Source: an uncultured Alphaproteobacteria bacterium
GTDB lineage: Bacteria > Pseudomonadota > Alphaproteobacteria > RF32 > CAG-239
Direction: 5' to 3'
NCBI GenBank assembly: GCA_944393215.1
Contig: CALXZL010000004.1
Coordinates: 62,001 to 126,000, forward strand
Length of the DNA: 64,000 nucleotides
Below the pieces are notes generated by a model, which was not told where the DNA came from, ran no database searches, and was given only the letters and a program-made list of their open reading frames with translations. The number at the start of each line of letters is the position of its first letter. Position 1 is the stretch's first letter. Shown here piece after piece: positions 52,987 to 61,355 of this stretch. Position numbers and translations under genes: made by a program.

Positions 52987-54777
52987 TTATTTTTGTCTTA
53001 AAATACATTCAACTTTATCTGCCCGCAATTTATTACAAATATTTTGCCACCCGCCGTTTTTAGACTTAACAATCAAGCGATACATCATTTTACCATTCTG
53101 CATAGAACTTTCGATTTTAGGTTTAACGTTTGAAAATTCTGGATAAATTTCTTTAAGCATTTGCCACTCGATATCCGCATTTTCCTTTTGTCGATAAGCC
53201 CCGAGCTGCATAACCGGCATTTTGTCATAAACCGGATCTTCGTAAGCATCAAAATTTCCGGCAGGTTTTAGGGGTAAAGTAATGGCTTGAGGCTCTTTTT
53301 TTCCGCCCTGATCAATTAAAATTTCCAGCCAATTATCTTGTTTTGCCCACGTATTTCCGGTGTTTTTTGCTGAACTGATACGATTATCTGCCTTTGCCAG
53401 CATATCAATCATATCCTGATTAAACGCTTTTTTAAGAGCGACCACAATTTGTGCAATTTTTTCCTTTAACAATTCTTCTGACAAAGGAGACAATCCGGCA
53501 TGAAAATAAAGGGCTCTTAAAGCCGCAGCCCGGTCAGAAGAAATCTGAGTTTGTTTCCACTCAGATTCATCTAAGAGCAATCTCTGATTAATTAAATCGG
53601 ACTTTTCTGCATCAGACAAATTACGTTTGCGCTCCGTTGTCCGAATTTCAGAACGTAATTGAGCTGTTTTTGTCGATACCTCCGCAAACTCGACATCAAA
53701 CGCTTTAACCATGGCATAATCGAGCTCAATCTGAACCATAATAGCCATACCCAATTTATCAAAAGCATTTCGCAAAGCAATTTTTTTCAATTCCAAATCT
53801 TGTTCTGACAAATAAGCATGAACATCATTGATAAGGGATTGAGCCACATTTTCAGCTTTTTGGCTTAAATTTTTTTGAAAAAGATCCGTATTTGCATCAA
53901 CACCGTTAATGTCCAAACGCTTGGTTTCAGAATACGAATTTTCAAGATTTTTTTGAGCATAACGAGGGTTGAAACCAAAAATTTCTTTACGAGCCAAATC
54001 AAATTCGGTTCGATAATCGAGTGCCGTATTTTGAAAAGTTGTAAGCTTATTACGTTGATCAAAATCTTGCAGTTCGTAGAAATTTTTGCCCTGTAAGTGC
54101 AAATCATTATATTCCACCTTCACTAAAGAGGCAAAATCTTTAACAAAGGCATCTAAAAAATCTTTGAACTGTTGCATTTTATTAATAGAAACTTCCAACG
54201 ATTTTTTATATTCCAAATCTACCGGAGAAAGGCTGCCGTTTTTCTCTAATTTATTATCCAAATATTTGACGGATTTTTGTTGAGAGGCAATTCTACGGTC
54301 CAATTCTTTAATTTTTCGCAACGCAAACAAAGTATCCTGATGATTTTTAATAGCAACCAAAGCTAACTGCTGTGCTGTTTTATTATAGATATAATTTTTT
54401 ACAAATCTATCATTAGCGGTCAGATTCACGGTTGCATAAACAATGGCAAAATCCAAATTTCTGGAAGCCTCATAAAAAGGCTGTTCACCGTCATTTTTAA
54501 CATTAGAAATCGAGGCAAAAATTTGAGCGGCGTTTTTCCCACGGGTATCAATAACCGCTTTTTGATACAAATTTCTGTTTGCGGCAACCACATTATATTT
54601 TGCGGTACGTGCCATAGATTCATATACATTCAACCTTCCCTTCACCGCTTCGATATCGGTCACGCCGGATTCCTCAACCGGATTCTGAGTTTTTTCGACA
54701 GGGTTTGATGTAGAGCAAGACGTCAGGCAACCCAGCAAAAACATTAGGAAAAAAGAAGGATACAACATGTTTTTCAT
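52987..54777 (-). CDS. Outer-membrane lipoprotein with TolC-like helical region and SPOR domain
   Basis: The 596-residue protein from the ATG at 54777 has a lipoprotein signal peptide with lipobox LTSC. The long middle (~90-460) is almost all helix and resembles the helical portion of TolC-family proteins (SRNLDFAIVYATVNLTANDRF, TAQQLALVAIKNHQDTL, then DLEYKKSLEVSINKMQQF). I do not see convincing beta-barrel strands. The last ~75 residues are a SPOR domain (VMQLGAYRQKENADIEWQMLK ... YRLIVKSKNGGWQNICNKLRADKVECIL), which binds denuded peptidoglycan, usually at division sites. First gene of the three-gene unit with the pentapeptide and VirD4-like genes. The TolC resemblance is moderate; lipobox and SPOR are firm. 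Confidence 0.75.
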   Translation of the reverse strand: MKNMLYPSFFLMFLLGCLTSCSTSNPVEKTQNPVEESGVTDIEAVKGRLNVYESMARTAKYNVVAANRNLYQKAVIDTRGKNAAQIFASISNVKNDGEQPFYEASRNLDFAIVYATVNLTANDRFVKNYIYNKTAQQLALVAIKNHQDTLFALRKIKELDRRIASQQKSVKYLDNKLEKNGSLSPVDLEYKKSLEVSINKMQQFKDFLDAFVKDFASLVKVEYNDLHLQGKNFYELQDFDQRNKLTTFQNTALDYRTEFDLARKEIFGFNPRYAQKNLENSYSETKRLDINGVDANTDLFQKNLSQKAENVAQSLINDVHAYLSEQDLELKKIALRNAFDKLGMAIMVQIELDYAMVKAFDVEFAEVSTKTAQLRSEIRTTERKRNLSDAEKSDLINQRLLLDESEWKQTQISSDRAAALRALYFHAGLSPLSEELLKEKIAQIVVALKKAFNQDMIDMLAKADNRISSAKNTGNTWAKQDNWLEILIDQGGKKEPQAITLPLKPAGNFDAYEDPVYDKMPVMQLGAYRQKENADIEWQMLKEIYPEFSNVKPKIESSMQNGKMMYRLIVKSKNGGWQNICNKLRADKVECILRQK

Positions 54778-54903
54778 AGCATATACTTTCCACATAACGA
54801 GTATGTAACAATATGTAACAAGAATTTAAAAGATTTTTATCAAAACTTTTGCTAATAGTAAACTAAATAAATCAGCAAACTTAAATTTAAGGAATAAAAA
54901 CTC

Positions 54904-55926
54904 ATGACAAACATAGTCAAAGTTGCCGTAATTGGTGCCGGCATGATGGGAAGAAACCATCTTAAGACCTACAAAAATCTCCAAGGCGTAGAATTGGTCG
55001 GCGTATATGACATTTTTCCCGAGGCAAGAGAAAAAGCCGCCGAAATGTTTGGAATCAAAGCCTTTTCTTCATTAGAAGAGGTTGCCCAAAACGTAGATGC
55101 GGTCAGTGTTGTAACCACCTCGGTCACCCATGCGGATGTCGGAGAATTTTTCTTAAACAGAGGAATCCACTGCATGATGGAAAAACCGCTTGCCACCACG
55201 GAAGAAGGCTGCAAGAGATTAATCAACGCGGCAGCAAAAAATAATGTTACATTGCTCGTCGGACATATTGAGCAATTTAATCCGGCGGTTGAACAAATGC
55301 ACAAAATTTTGCATGACACTTCCAAGATTCGTTCTTTGACGGCACAACGCATGTCTGCCGCCAGCGGTCGCATTACGGATGTTGATGTTTCTATGGATTT
55401 AATGATTCACGATGCCGAAATCATTTTGTCTTTGGTACAATCCCCGATTAAAAACGTTCAAGCTGCAGCCGTTGCCACACCGGATCATCCGGAAGGCAAA
55501 GATTACATCACCGCTTTATTAACCTTTGAAAACGGTGTTACGGCAAACATCACCGCCAGCAGAATAACACAAGCCCGTGTTCGTACTCTGACGGTAACAA
55601 CAGATACCAACTACATTGATATGGACTTCATCAATCAAAGCATCAACGTTCACTCACAAGGTCGTATGCCATATGTCAATCAGGAAAGCATCCCAGATTG
55701 GATGAATTACGGATTAAAAGGCAGTGTTGAACAACTGTTTATTCCGACCAATCAACCGTTAACGGCAGAATTGACACATTTCATCAACTGCGTCAACGGC
55801 AAAGAAACACCGAGAATTACCGGCGAAAATGCTTTGGATGCTTTGCGTGTAATCTGGACGGTTCAAAAGAAACTGGGCTTGTGGCAGGAAGAAGAAAAAC
55901 AAAATATTCTGACCTCTGCTGCATAA
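54904..55926 (+). CDS. Gfo/Idh/MocA-family NAD(P)-dependent oxidoreductase
   Basis: The 340-residue protein has an N-terminal Rossmann fold with AVIGAGMMGRNHLKTYKNL (~8-26), the nucleotide-adjacent VSVVTTSVTHADVGEFFLNRGIHCMMEKPLATT containing the conserved EKP Lys, and LLVGHIEQFNPAV. It continues into the family's C-terminal beta-sheet domain, with a dinucleotide-sugar-like MDLMIHDAEIIL. Relatives include sugar and nucleotide-sugar dehydrogenases; the substrate cannot be fixed from sequence. TTAAGGAA precedes the ATG. It is a single gene ended by a hairpin at 55958. Confidence 0.88.
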   Translation: MTNIVKVAVIGAGMMGRNHLKTYKNLQGVELVGVYDIFPEAREKAAEMFGIKAFSSLEEVAQNVDAVSVVTTSVTHADVGEFFLNRGIHCMMEKPLATTEEGCKRLINAAAKNNVTLLVGHIEQFNPAVEQMHKILHDTSKIRSLTAQRMSAASGRITDVDVSMDLMIHDAEIILSLVQSPIKNVQAAAVATPDHPEGKDYITALLTFENGVTANITASRITQARVRTLTVTTDTNYIDMDFINQSINVHSQGRMPYVNQESIPDWMNYGLKGSVEQLFIPTNQPLTAELTHFINCVNGKETPRITGENALDALRVIWTVQKKLGLWQEEEKQNILTSAA

Positions 55927-55957
55927 TAACAGATTGCCAAAAGCAAAGTTTTATAAT

Positions 55958-55987
55958 AAAAGGAGGATAAGTTTTATCCTCCTTTTT
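55958..55987 (+). terminator. Terminator after the Gfo/Idh gene
   Basis: A 13-bp perfect stem, AAAAGGAGGATAA / TTATCCTCCTTTT, has a 3-base loop. It lies 32 bp after the oxidoreductase stop and 16 bp before truA. The AGGAGG is sequestered in the stem, so it is not a usable ribosome-binding site. Confidence 0.88.
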
Positions 55988-56003
55988 ATATTGAAGACAC
56001 ACA

Positions 56004-56810
56004 ATGCGTTACAAACTAACACTGGAATATGACGGAACCGACCTGCTCGGCTGGCAAAGACAGCTGGACGGTCCGAGCGCACAAGAATATCTGGAAACGG
56101 CAATTGCTTGCTTTACCGGAGTGGAAAAAATATATACTGACGAACAAGGCAACACACATAATCCGTTTACAATTTTCGGAAAAGAGCCTCAAATCAGTGT
56201 TCAATGTGCCGGCAGGACGGATGCCGGAGTCCATGCCTTATGCCAAGTTGTCCATTTTGACATGGATAAAGAGATTGATGAATTTCGAATGTTACAAGGA
56301 TTAAATCATCATCTCCGTAGTCAAGACATTGCCATGAGTGTATTAAAAGTTGAAAAAGTAACAGAAGATTTTAATGCCCGTTTTTCCGCCAAAGGCAGGG
56401 GTTACATATACAAAATATTAAATCGCCGTTCTTTTCCCGCCCTGCAAAAAAATCGCGTTTGGTGGGTTCCCTATCCTCTTGATATTGAAGCGATGCGCAA
56501 AGGCGCTCAATATTTATTGGGACAACACGATTTCAGCTCCTTTCGTGCGGCGGCATGCCAAGCCAAATCACCAATAAAAACACTTGATAGATTAGACATT
56601 GTCCCAAACGGAGAGGAGATAGATTTTATTGTTGAAGCCAAATCTTTTTTGCATCACCAAGTCAGGAACATGGTCGGAACGCTAAAAATGGTAGGAAATC
56701 ATCAAATTGAGCCGGAAGATGTCAAAAAAATCTTGGATGCCAAAGACAGAAGAAAATCCGGTCCCAACGCACCGGCATGCGGCTTATATTTAAGCAAAGT
56801 TGAATATTAA
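56004..56810 (+). CDS. truA: tRNA pseudouridine synthase A
   Basis: TruA forms pseudouridine at tRNA positions 38-40. The 268-residue protein starts YKLTLEYDGTDLLGWQRQ and has the catalytic Asp73 in CAGRTDAGVHALCQVVHFD, then FNARFSAKGRGYIYKILNR and the C-terminal HQVRNMVGTLKMVG. There is an insert of about 20 residues (KIYTDEQGNTHNPFTIFG, ~42-59) just ahead of the catalytic motif that most TruA proteins lack. It ends in a 4-base overlap with the convergent recX gene, so there is no room for a shared terminator between them. Confidence 0.96.
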   Translation: MRYKLTLEYDGTDLLGWQRQLDGPSAQEYLETAIACFTGVEKIYTDEQGNTHNPFTIFGKEPQISVQCAGRTDAGVHALCQVVHFDMDKEIDEFRMLQGLNHHLRSQDIAMSVLKVEKVTEDFNARFSAKGRGYIYKILNRRSFPALQKNRVWWVPYPLDIEAMRKGAQYLLGQHDFSSFRAAACQAKSPIKTLDRLDIVPNGEEIDFIVEAKSFLHHQVRNMVGTLKMVGNHQIEPEDVKKILDAKDRRKSGPNAPACGLYLSKVEY

Positions 56811-57352
56811 AAATCTTCCGTTGCCTGACAAACTTCACATACCACATCATAAGAAAAACCGGCACGAGCCAAAGCCGCCATATCCTTCTGTTTATATTCG
56901 GCTTGCTTATCAGAAAGACGAAAGCGTCCGATTCGTTTTTTCTTGGCAAATTTGAGAGCTGCTGCAAGTTCATCATACTCTTGTTCATCCAGAAGGCTGG
57001 CAACCAAATCATCTGCCACACCGTTTTCTTTAAGTTTCATACGGATATAGCGCAAAGATTTTCCGGCAGCTTGATAATCGCGGATTCGCATTTCGGCGAA
57101 ACGAGCATCATTAACATAACCTAAGCGGCAAAAATCGGCAACAATTTCATCAATCCAAGCATAAGCGGCAGCACGGTCAAATTCCTTATTTTGGAAGGCA
57201 TAATCATTAACGCGTTTTTGCAAAACCTGACGCAAATGAGAAACGGAAGTTTCATATCTTTTGAGGTAATAGAGAGCAATATTTTTCAGCCGTTGAGGTG
57301 TAATTTTTTTCAACGGCTTCTTTTTTTGTATATGTTCCGAATTATCAAACAA
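56807..57352 (-). CDS. recX: RecX-family regulatory protein
   Basis: RecX proteins cap or inhibit RecA filaments. The protein is built of three-helix repeats: IALYYLKRYETSVSHLRQVLQKRV, then DFCRLGYVNDARFAEMRIRDYQAAGKSLRYIRMKLKENGVADDLV and the third KKRIGRF...DMAALARAGFSYDVVCEVC. I place the start at TTG 57352, which has AGGAG 8 bases upstream; an ATG at 57376 lacks a ribosome-binding site and would add 8 residues. It overlaps truA tail-to-tail by 4 bases. recA is not in the window. Confidence 0.87.
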   Translation of the reverse strand: MFDNSEHIQKKKPLKKITPQRLKNIALYYLKRYETSVSHLRQVLQKRVNDYAFQNKEFDRAAAYAWIDEIVADFCRLGYVNDARFAEMRIRDYQAAGKSLRYIRMKLKENGVADDLVASLLDEQEYDELAAALKFAKKKRIGRFRLSDKQAEYKQKDMAALARAGFSYDVVCEVCQATEDF

Positions 57353-57428
57353 CTTGCAAACTCCTAAAAAAATCATTACATATTTAACACAAAGATATCT
57401 AAAAAAACACTAAAAAAGGGGAAAAGAT

Positions 57429-58343
57429 TTGAACAAATTTGACACATGCACCTCGTTTCACATATCCGACGGCGCTTACCGCGGAAGATTGGTTCGCTTA
57501 AATGACGTAATAAATACCATTTTAACCAAACACAGCTATCCGCTTCCGGTTTCGGCAGTCATAGCAGAGAGTTCGGTTTTGGCGGCTTTGTTGGCAAGTT
57601 CTCTAAAATATGACGGACTATTCACCTTACAAACCGAAAGCAACGGACCTGTTTCAATGGTTGCAGTAGATGTAAAGTCTGACGGCACGATGAGAGCCTG
57701 CGCCAAATTTGATGAGGAACATTTAGCAAAATCGCAACGCTTAAGAAAATGCGAAGGAGAAATAGAGCCTGCGCCGCATTTAATGGGAGAAGGACATTTA
57801 GCCTTCACGGTAGACCAAGGACCTGACACCCAGCTATATCAAGGGATAGTAGATCTGCAAGGAAAAAATTTAACCGAGTGCGCTTTAAGATATTTCAAAC
57901 AATCGGAGCAAATTGAAACGGCATTACAACTGTTTATTTTGCCGCCGCAGGGAGAATCAAAAAACTGGAGTGCCGCAGGTATCATGATTCAGAAGATGCC
58001 GAGCAAGGGCGGAAAAGAAAATCCGGAAGAAGAGATCGCGCAAGAAGAGTGGAATCAAGCCCAAATATTCATGCATTCTTTAACGGCAGATGAAGTTTTT
58101 AACGCCGACTTAAGTCCGGAAGAACTATTACATCGTCTTTATCATGACAACAAGCTGGTCATCACCGAAAGCAAAGAATATAAATTTGGCTGTCGCTGCA
58201 GTCGAGAAAAGCTTTTAAAAACGCTACGTTCCTTTGGAGAAGAAGAGATTGAACATTTGGCAGAAAACGGAAAAATAACGGCAGAGTGCAATTTTTGTTC
58301 CGAAAAATATGTTTTTGACAAAGGGGAAATATTATCGCATTAA
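57429..58343 (+). CDS. hslO: Hsp33 redox-regulated chaperone
   Basis: Hsp33 is a holdase activated by oxidative unfolding. The 304-residue protein starts at TTG 57429 with AAGGGGAAAAG upstream. The N-terminal domain has RGRLVRLNDVINTILTKHSYP-like sequence, SNGPVSMVAVDVKSDGTMRACA and the DLQGKNLTECALRYFKQSEQIETAL block. The C-terminal zinc switch is intact: GCRCSREK (CxC) and ECNFCSEKY (CxxC). For an organism with an oxygen-sensitive hydrogenase, a thiol-switch chaperone against oxidants is sensible. The 74-bp gap before the lipoprotein gene carries no clear terminator. Confidence 0.96.
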   Translation: MNKFDTCTSFHISDGAYRGRLVRLNDVINTILTKHSYPLPVSAVIAESSVLAALLASSLKYDGLFTLQTESNGPVSMVAVDVKSDGTMRACAKFDEEHLAKSQRLRKCEGEIEPAPHLMGEGHLAFTVDQGPDTQLYQGIVDLQGKNLTECALRYFKQSEQIETALQLFILPPQGESKNWSAAGIMIQKMPSKGGKENPEEEIAQEEWNQAQIFMHSLTADEVFNADLSPEELLHRLYHDNKLVITESKEYKFGCRCSREKLLKTLRSFGEEEIEHLAENGKITAECNFCSEKYVFDKGEILSH

Positions 58344-58417
58344 GCCGTTAACGACATTTTAATCTATAAATCATATAAAAAGAATATGATAGAGAACAAT
58401 AAAGACGGACAAAACAG

Positions 58418-59035
58418 ATGAAAAACATAAAAAGAATTTTACCGCTGGTAGTGGTGTTGATGATGATATCTGCCTGTGCAGCGTTTAAGAGCAACGAAGA
58501 AGGCCCGGACAATTATCGCATGCCGCGTTTTACCAGCCTGGCGCCGATAGATTTAAATGTCAAACAAATCGATACAATTTCAGAATTCACACCCAGTTTC
58601 ACACGTCCCAATGTTGAACATTTATTCCCCATTTCAATAGAAAAGACGGCAAAAATTTGGGCAAGAGATCGGTTAAAAGCCGTAGATTTCAGCAGTGACC
58701 GAGTAGCCGAAGTCATTATCAAAGACGCCAGTGTCACGGAAGAGATAGAAAAATCGCAAGAAATGTTTGTAAAAGACCGGATAAAATACCGTGCCAATTT
58801 AGATGTTGTTATCCGCATCCAAGACACCAAGAGCTTATCCAAAGCAGAGACGGAAGTCATTGCCTGGAGAGAGCTGATAATTCCGGCAGACACGGACATT
58901 ACCGAAAAAGAAGAATATTGGAATGCCATGGTAACAAAACTTTTCAACGAGTTCAATGCCAAGATGGATCAAAACATCCACAGATATCTAAATGCATATA
59001 TTGCCAACAATGAACATATTGAAAGTTTTGAATAA
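58418..59035 (+). CDS. Lipoprotein of unknown function
   Basis: The 205-residue protein has a signal peptide and lipobox ISAC (Cys20). The mature part has conserved-looking segments PRFTSLAPIDLNVKQIDTI, PNVEHLFPISIEKTAKIWARDRL and AEVIIKDASVTEEI, with alternating beta and helical stretches like an ABC-transporter-associated or polar lipoprotein domain, but I do not recognise a named family. It follows hslO on the same strand by 74 bp and ends at a terminator shared with the convergent ApaG-like gene. Confidence 0.78.
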   Translation: MKNIKRILPLVVVLMMISACAAFKSNEEGPDNYRMPRFTSLAPIDLNVKQIDTISEFTPSFTRPNVEHLFPISIEKTAKIWARDRLKAVDFSSDRVAEVIIKDASVTEEIEKSQEMFVKDRIKYRANLDVVIRIQDTKSLSKAETEVIAWRELIIPADTDITEKEEYWNAMVTKLFNEFNAKMDQNIHRYLNAYIANNEHIESFE

Positions 59036-59050
59036 AGACATAAGAACCAA

Positions 59051-59084
59051 AAATAAAGCCCGGAAATATTTTCGGGCTTTATTT
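59051..59084. terminator. Bidirectional terminator between lipoprotein and ApaG-like genes
   Basis: The 12-bp stem AAATAAAGCCCG / CGGGCTTTATTT is followed by T-runs. It lies between two convergent genes, 15 bp after the first and 3 bp from the end of the second. Confidence 0.88.
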
Positions 59085-59086
59085 TT

Positions 59087-59497
59087 TTAATTAAGTACAA
59101 TATTTTCGGGCAGATTATTTGTTGCCAAATTAAGCGTCGGAATCAGAATATCCTTAGTCAGATTATGTTTTTCATCAACGATTCGGCAACTACCGTAAAA
59201 AACGGCATTATGAGAATTCACGGGAGCAGTTGACGTAAACTCAAAATACTCTCCTGGTTCCAATTCGGGAATTTCACCTTTAAAACCTAAGGAATTATCA
59301 CAATAGAGGTTTCCTTTTTCATCGGAAATATTCCAGCTTTTACCAAGTAATTGAATTTTATGTTTAGAATTATTTTCAATGCAAAGATAATATCCCCACA
59401 AATTACCGCGAGCAGATTCTTCAACCAAAACCGGGCAGGCAGAAACGGCAATATCATCCGTAATTTTTGTTTGCATTTCATCATCAAAATTAAACAT
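59087..59497 (-). CDS. apaG: ApaG-domain protein
   Basis: The 136-residue protein has the ApaG immunoglobulin-like fold: LWGYYLCIENNSKHKIQLLGKSWNISDEKGN, then IPELEPGEYFEFTSTAPVNSHNAVFYGSCRIVD and the terminal DILIPTLNLA, matching the family's WxYxxxIEN, LxPGxxFxYxS and IPxFxL pattern. Differences include the missing GVVGExP string (here LGFKGEIPE). ApaG is associated with ApaH and metal homeostasis in enterobacteria; its biochemical role is unsettled. A single gene with GAGG upstream. Confidence 0.82.
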   Translation of the reverse strand: MFNFDDEMQTKITDDIAVSACPVLVEESARGNLWGYYLCIENNSKHKIQLLGKSWNISDEKGNLYCDNSLGFKGEIPELEPGEYFEFTSTAPVNSHNAVFYGSCRIVDEKHNLTKDILIPTLNLATNNLPENIVLN

Positions 59498-59618
59498 ATC
59501 AAAAACCTCTAAATAAAAAATTATTTATAAGTTAATGATTCATTAACTTTTTTTGATTCGCAAACAGAGTCTATGTTATCCCCAAAGTTTTCCTCAAAAA
59601 AATAAAGAGTCAAAATTT

Positions 59619-59963
59619 ATGTTTGACAAGTTTAACACATTTCACAAGAAAAAAACGAGTCTCATAAAAGAGCACCGAGAAAATGCTGTTCTAAGTGCTG
59701 ATAAACTGCAGTCATTAAAACGCATAGTTCAAACCGGCATTAACCGCAGCATTGGTATAATCCGAGCCGAAGGTATAAGCCGCATTGGCAAAGCTGCTCC
59801 AATGTTCATCCAAGCTCATGCTTCCGCCAACTTCCAATCTTCCCAACGTGGCATTATCCAATCCGTCTACTTTTCTCAAGGATGTGACTTGAACATCTCC
59901 GCTACCGATATTTTGGATAATACTCGGTTTAGCATAAACTTTAGCATAGCCGTGTTTTCTTAA
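59619..59963 (+). other. Possible 5' gene fragment running into autotransporter debris
   Basis: A plus-strand ATG at 59619 opens a coding-looking stretch, FDKFNTFHKKKTSLIKEHRENAVLSADKLQSLK, of about 33 codons. From ~59720 it runs antisense through the autotransporter barrel remnant, where it has no meaning. The 5' part may be the start of an old gene truncated at the remnant, or chance. No ribosome-binding site is seen. Confidence 0.25.
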
Positions 59964-60612
59964 ATATGTCTTCTCAAACTTAACTCCGGCTTCTATCTCT
60001 ACGTTTCTGACATCGTCATATCTTGCCGTCTTTCCGTAAGCATCCCTCGCATCATCATAGTTGATTTGGGTGTAAGCCAAGCGCAATATCGGTTCTATCG
60101 TAAAGTTTGCCATTGGGTTAAATACCAAACCGGCTTCGACACTCGCTCCAAACTCTATTCCGTCCGTAGAGGATGATACACCGTCATCCGAACTCATTGA
60201 CACATCTTGATACCCCAGGAAGAACTGGCTCATTACCCATTGTTTTCCTTCATCATAGCGGTGATAAAGTCCCAAAATATAACTGTCTATATCCGTTTCC
60301 GCACCCTTCTTGGAATAATAATCTTCTCCGTCTCCGTCAAAGTCATAATTACCTTTCGGATTGAGCATAATTGTTGGAAAAATCTCCGGTAATATCACCT
60401 ATAGTACCCTTATAATTATAAATCGCCCCGCCATAGACATAATAAGAATCTGATTGAGCAAAATTTCCGGAAAAATTACCGCTGATATCGCCAATAGTAC
60501 CTTTATTATAAATCGCCCCGCCATAGGCAGTATAAGAACTATTTACACCAAACCCCTCTAATTTAACATTTTGAATAATCAAATCAGTTTGATCAGAATT
60601 AGATTTTCAAAA
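59715..60612 (-). pseudogene. Autotransporter remnant (passenger fragment plus beta-barrel)
   Basis: The 3' part (to 59715) codes for about 215 residues of an autotransporter beta-domain: LGLYHRYDEGKQWVMSQFFLGY, AGLVFNPMANFTIEPILRLAYTQINY, and the terminal strand AAVNAGLNYAF, which ends in Phe as outer-membrane barrels do. Upstream (60349-60612) a different frame codes for two passenger-type repeats, YGGAIYNKGTIGDISGNFSGNFA and YGGAIYNYKGTIGDITGDFSNNYA, bounded by stops. There is no signal peptide, almost no passenger, and the frames do not join near 60365, so the gene is broken by a deletion and frameshift. It abuts the carD terminator. Confidence 0.85.
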
Positions 60613-60651
60613 TACAAAAAAGCACCATTATCTCTAATGGTGCTTTTTGTA
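60612..60651. terminator. Terminator after carD
   Basis: A perfect 18-bp stem from ATACAAAAAGCACCATTA has a TCTC loop, among the strongest hairpins in the window. It is 13 bp past the carD stop and directly abuts the autotransporter remnant. Confidence 0.92.
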
Positions 60652-60664
60652 TCATTTTCTATAA

Positions 60665-61174
60665 CTATTGCTTGGTCAAAATATCCAACAAAGCCTTTTG
60701 TGCTTCTGCCGGAGCAATATTCTTAAATACGGCATATTCATTAGCCAGCCTGTCTAACGCTTGCTCATAAATTTGTCGTTCGCTGTAAGACTGTTCAGCC
60801 AAGTTTTCATTACGATGCAAATCTCTGATAACTTCGGCAATCGCCACCGGAGAACCGGAATTAATTTTATTCTCATATTCCTGAGCCCGACGAGACCACA
60901 TGATTTTTTTAACTTTTGCTTTGCCTTTTAAAGTTGTCAGAGCATCTTCCATCACATTTGCATCAGAAATTTGACGCAAACCGGTTGTCTCGGCTTTAGC
61001 CATCGGAATACGCAAGGTCATTTTGTCTTTATCAAAATTAACCACAATCAATTCCAATTCCGAACCGGCAATCTTCTGTTTGGTAATATCAGAAACTTTA
61101 CCAACCCCGTGAGCCGGATAAACAACATAGTCTCCGGAAGAAAATGCTAATTTATATGGAGTTTTTTTATTCAT
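60665..61174 (-). CDS. carD: CarD-family transcriptional regulator
   Basis: This RNA-polymerase-binding protein stabilises promoter open complexes. The 169-residue protein has the N-terminal Tudor-like RNAP-interaction domain (FSSGDYVVYPAHGVGKVSDITKQKIAG...LIVVNFDKDKMTLRIPMAKA) and the helical C-terminal domain (KIMWSRRAQEYENKINSGSPVAIAEVIRDLHRNEN...SYSERQIYEQALDRLANEYA). The length is typical for proteobacterial CarD/CdnL. AGGACA lies upstream of the ATG. A single gene with its own terminator at 60612. Confidence 0.96.
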   Translation of the reverse strand: MNKKTPYKLAFSSGDYVVYPAHGVGKVSDITKQKIAGSELELIVVNFDKDKMTLRIPMAKAETTGLRQISDANVMEDALTTLKGKAKVKKIMWSRRAQEYENKINSGSPVAIAEVIRDLHRNENLAEQSYSERQIYEQALDRLANEYAVFKNIAPAEAQKALLDILTKQ

Positions 61175-61299
61175 TTGTTTGTCCTGTTTTTATGTTATGA
61201 AGTTTTATTCTACAAATGTTTTATTAAAAACAGGAATAACATACCACAATTTTGACCTCAAATCTAGTCAAAAAATCACATTTTGTCAAAAAAAATAAA

Positions 61300-61330
61300 A
61301 AAAAGTGAACCTTTAACGGGTTCACTTTTT
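61300..61330 (-). terminator. Terminator after the racemase-like gene
   Basis: The 12-bp stem AAAAAGTGAACC / GGTTCACTTTTT has a 7-base loop and is followed by A/T-rich runs. It lies 25 bp past the 61356 gene. Confidence 0.88.
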
Positions 61331-61355
61331 AAAATTAAAGAAATACGTTGCAGAA

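Noticed and set aside
49227-54777. Interpretation as part of an integrated conjugative element
   Set aside because: No relaxase, integrase, attachment site or VirB/Tra channel gene flanks the VirD4-like gene, and the neighbours are ordinary chromosomal genes.
55961-55966. AGGAGG before truA as its ribosome-binding site
   Set aside because: It is about 38 bp from the truA ATG and buried in a 13-bp terminator stem.
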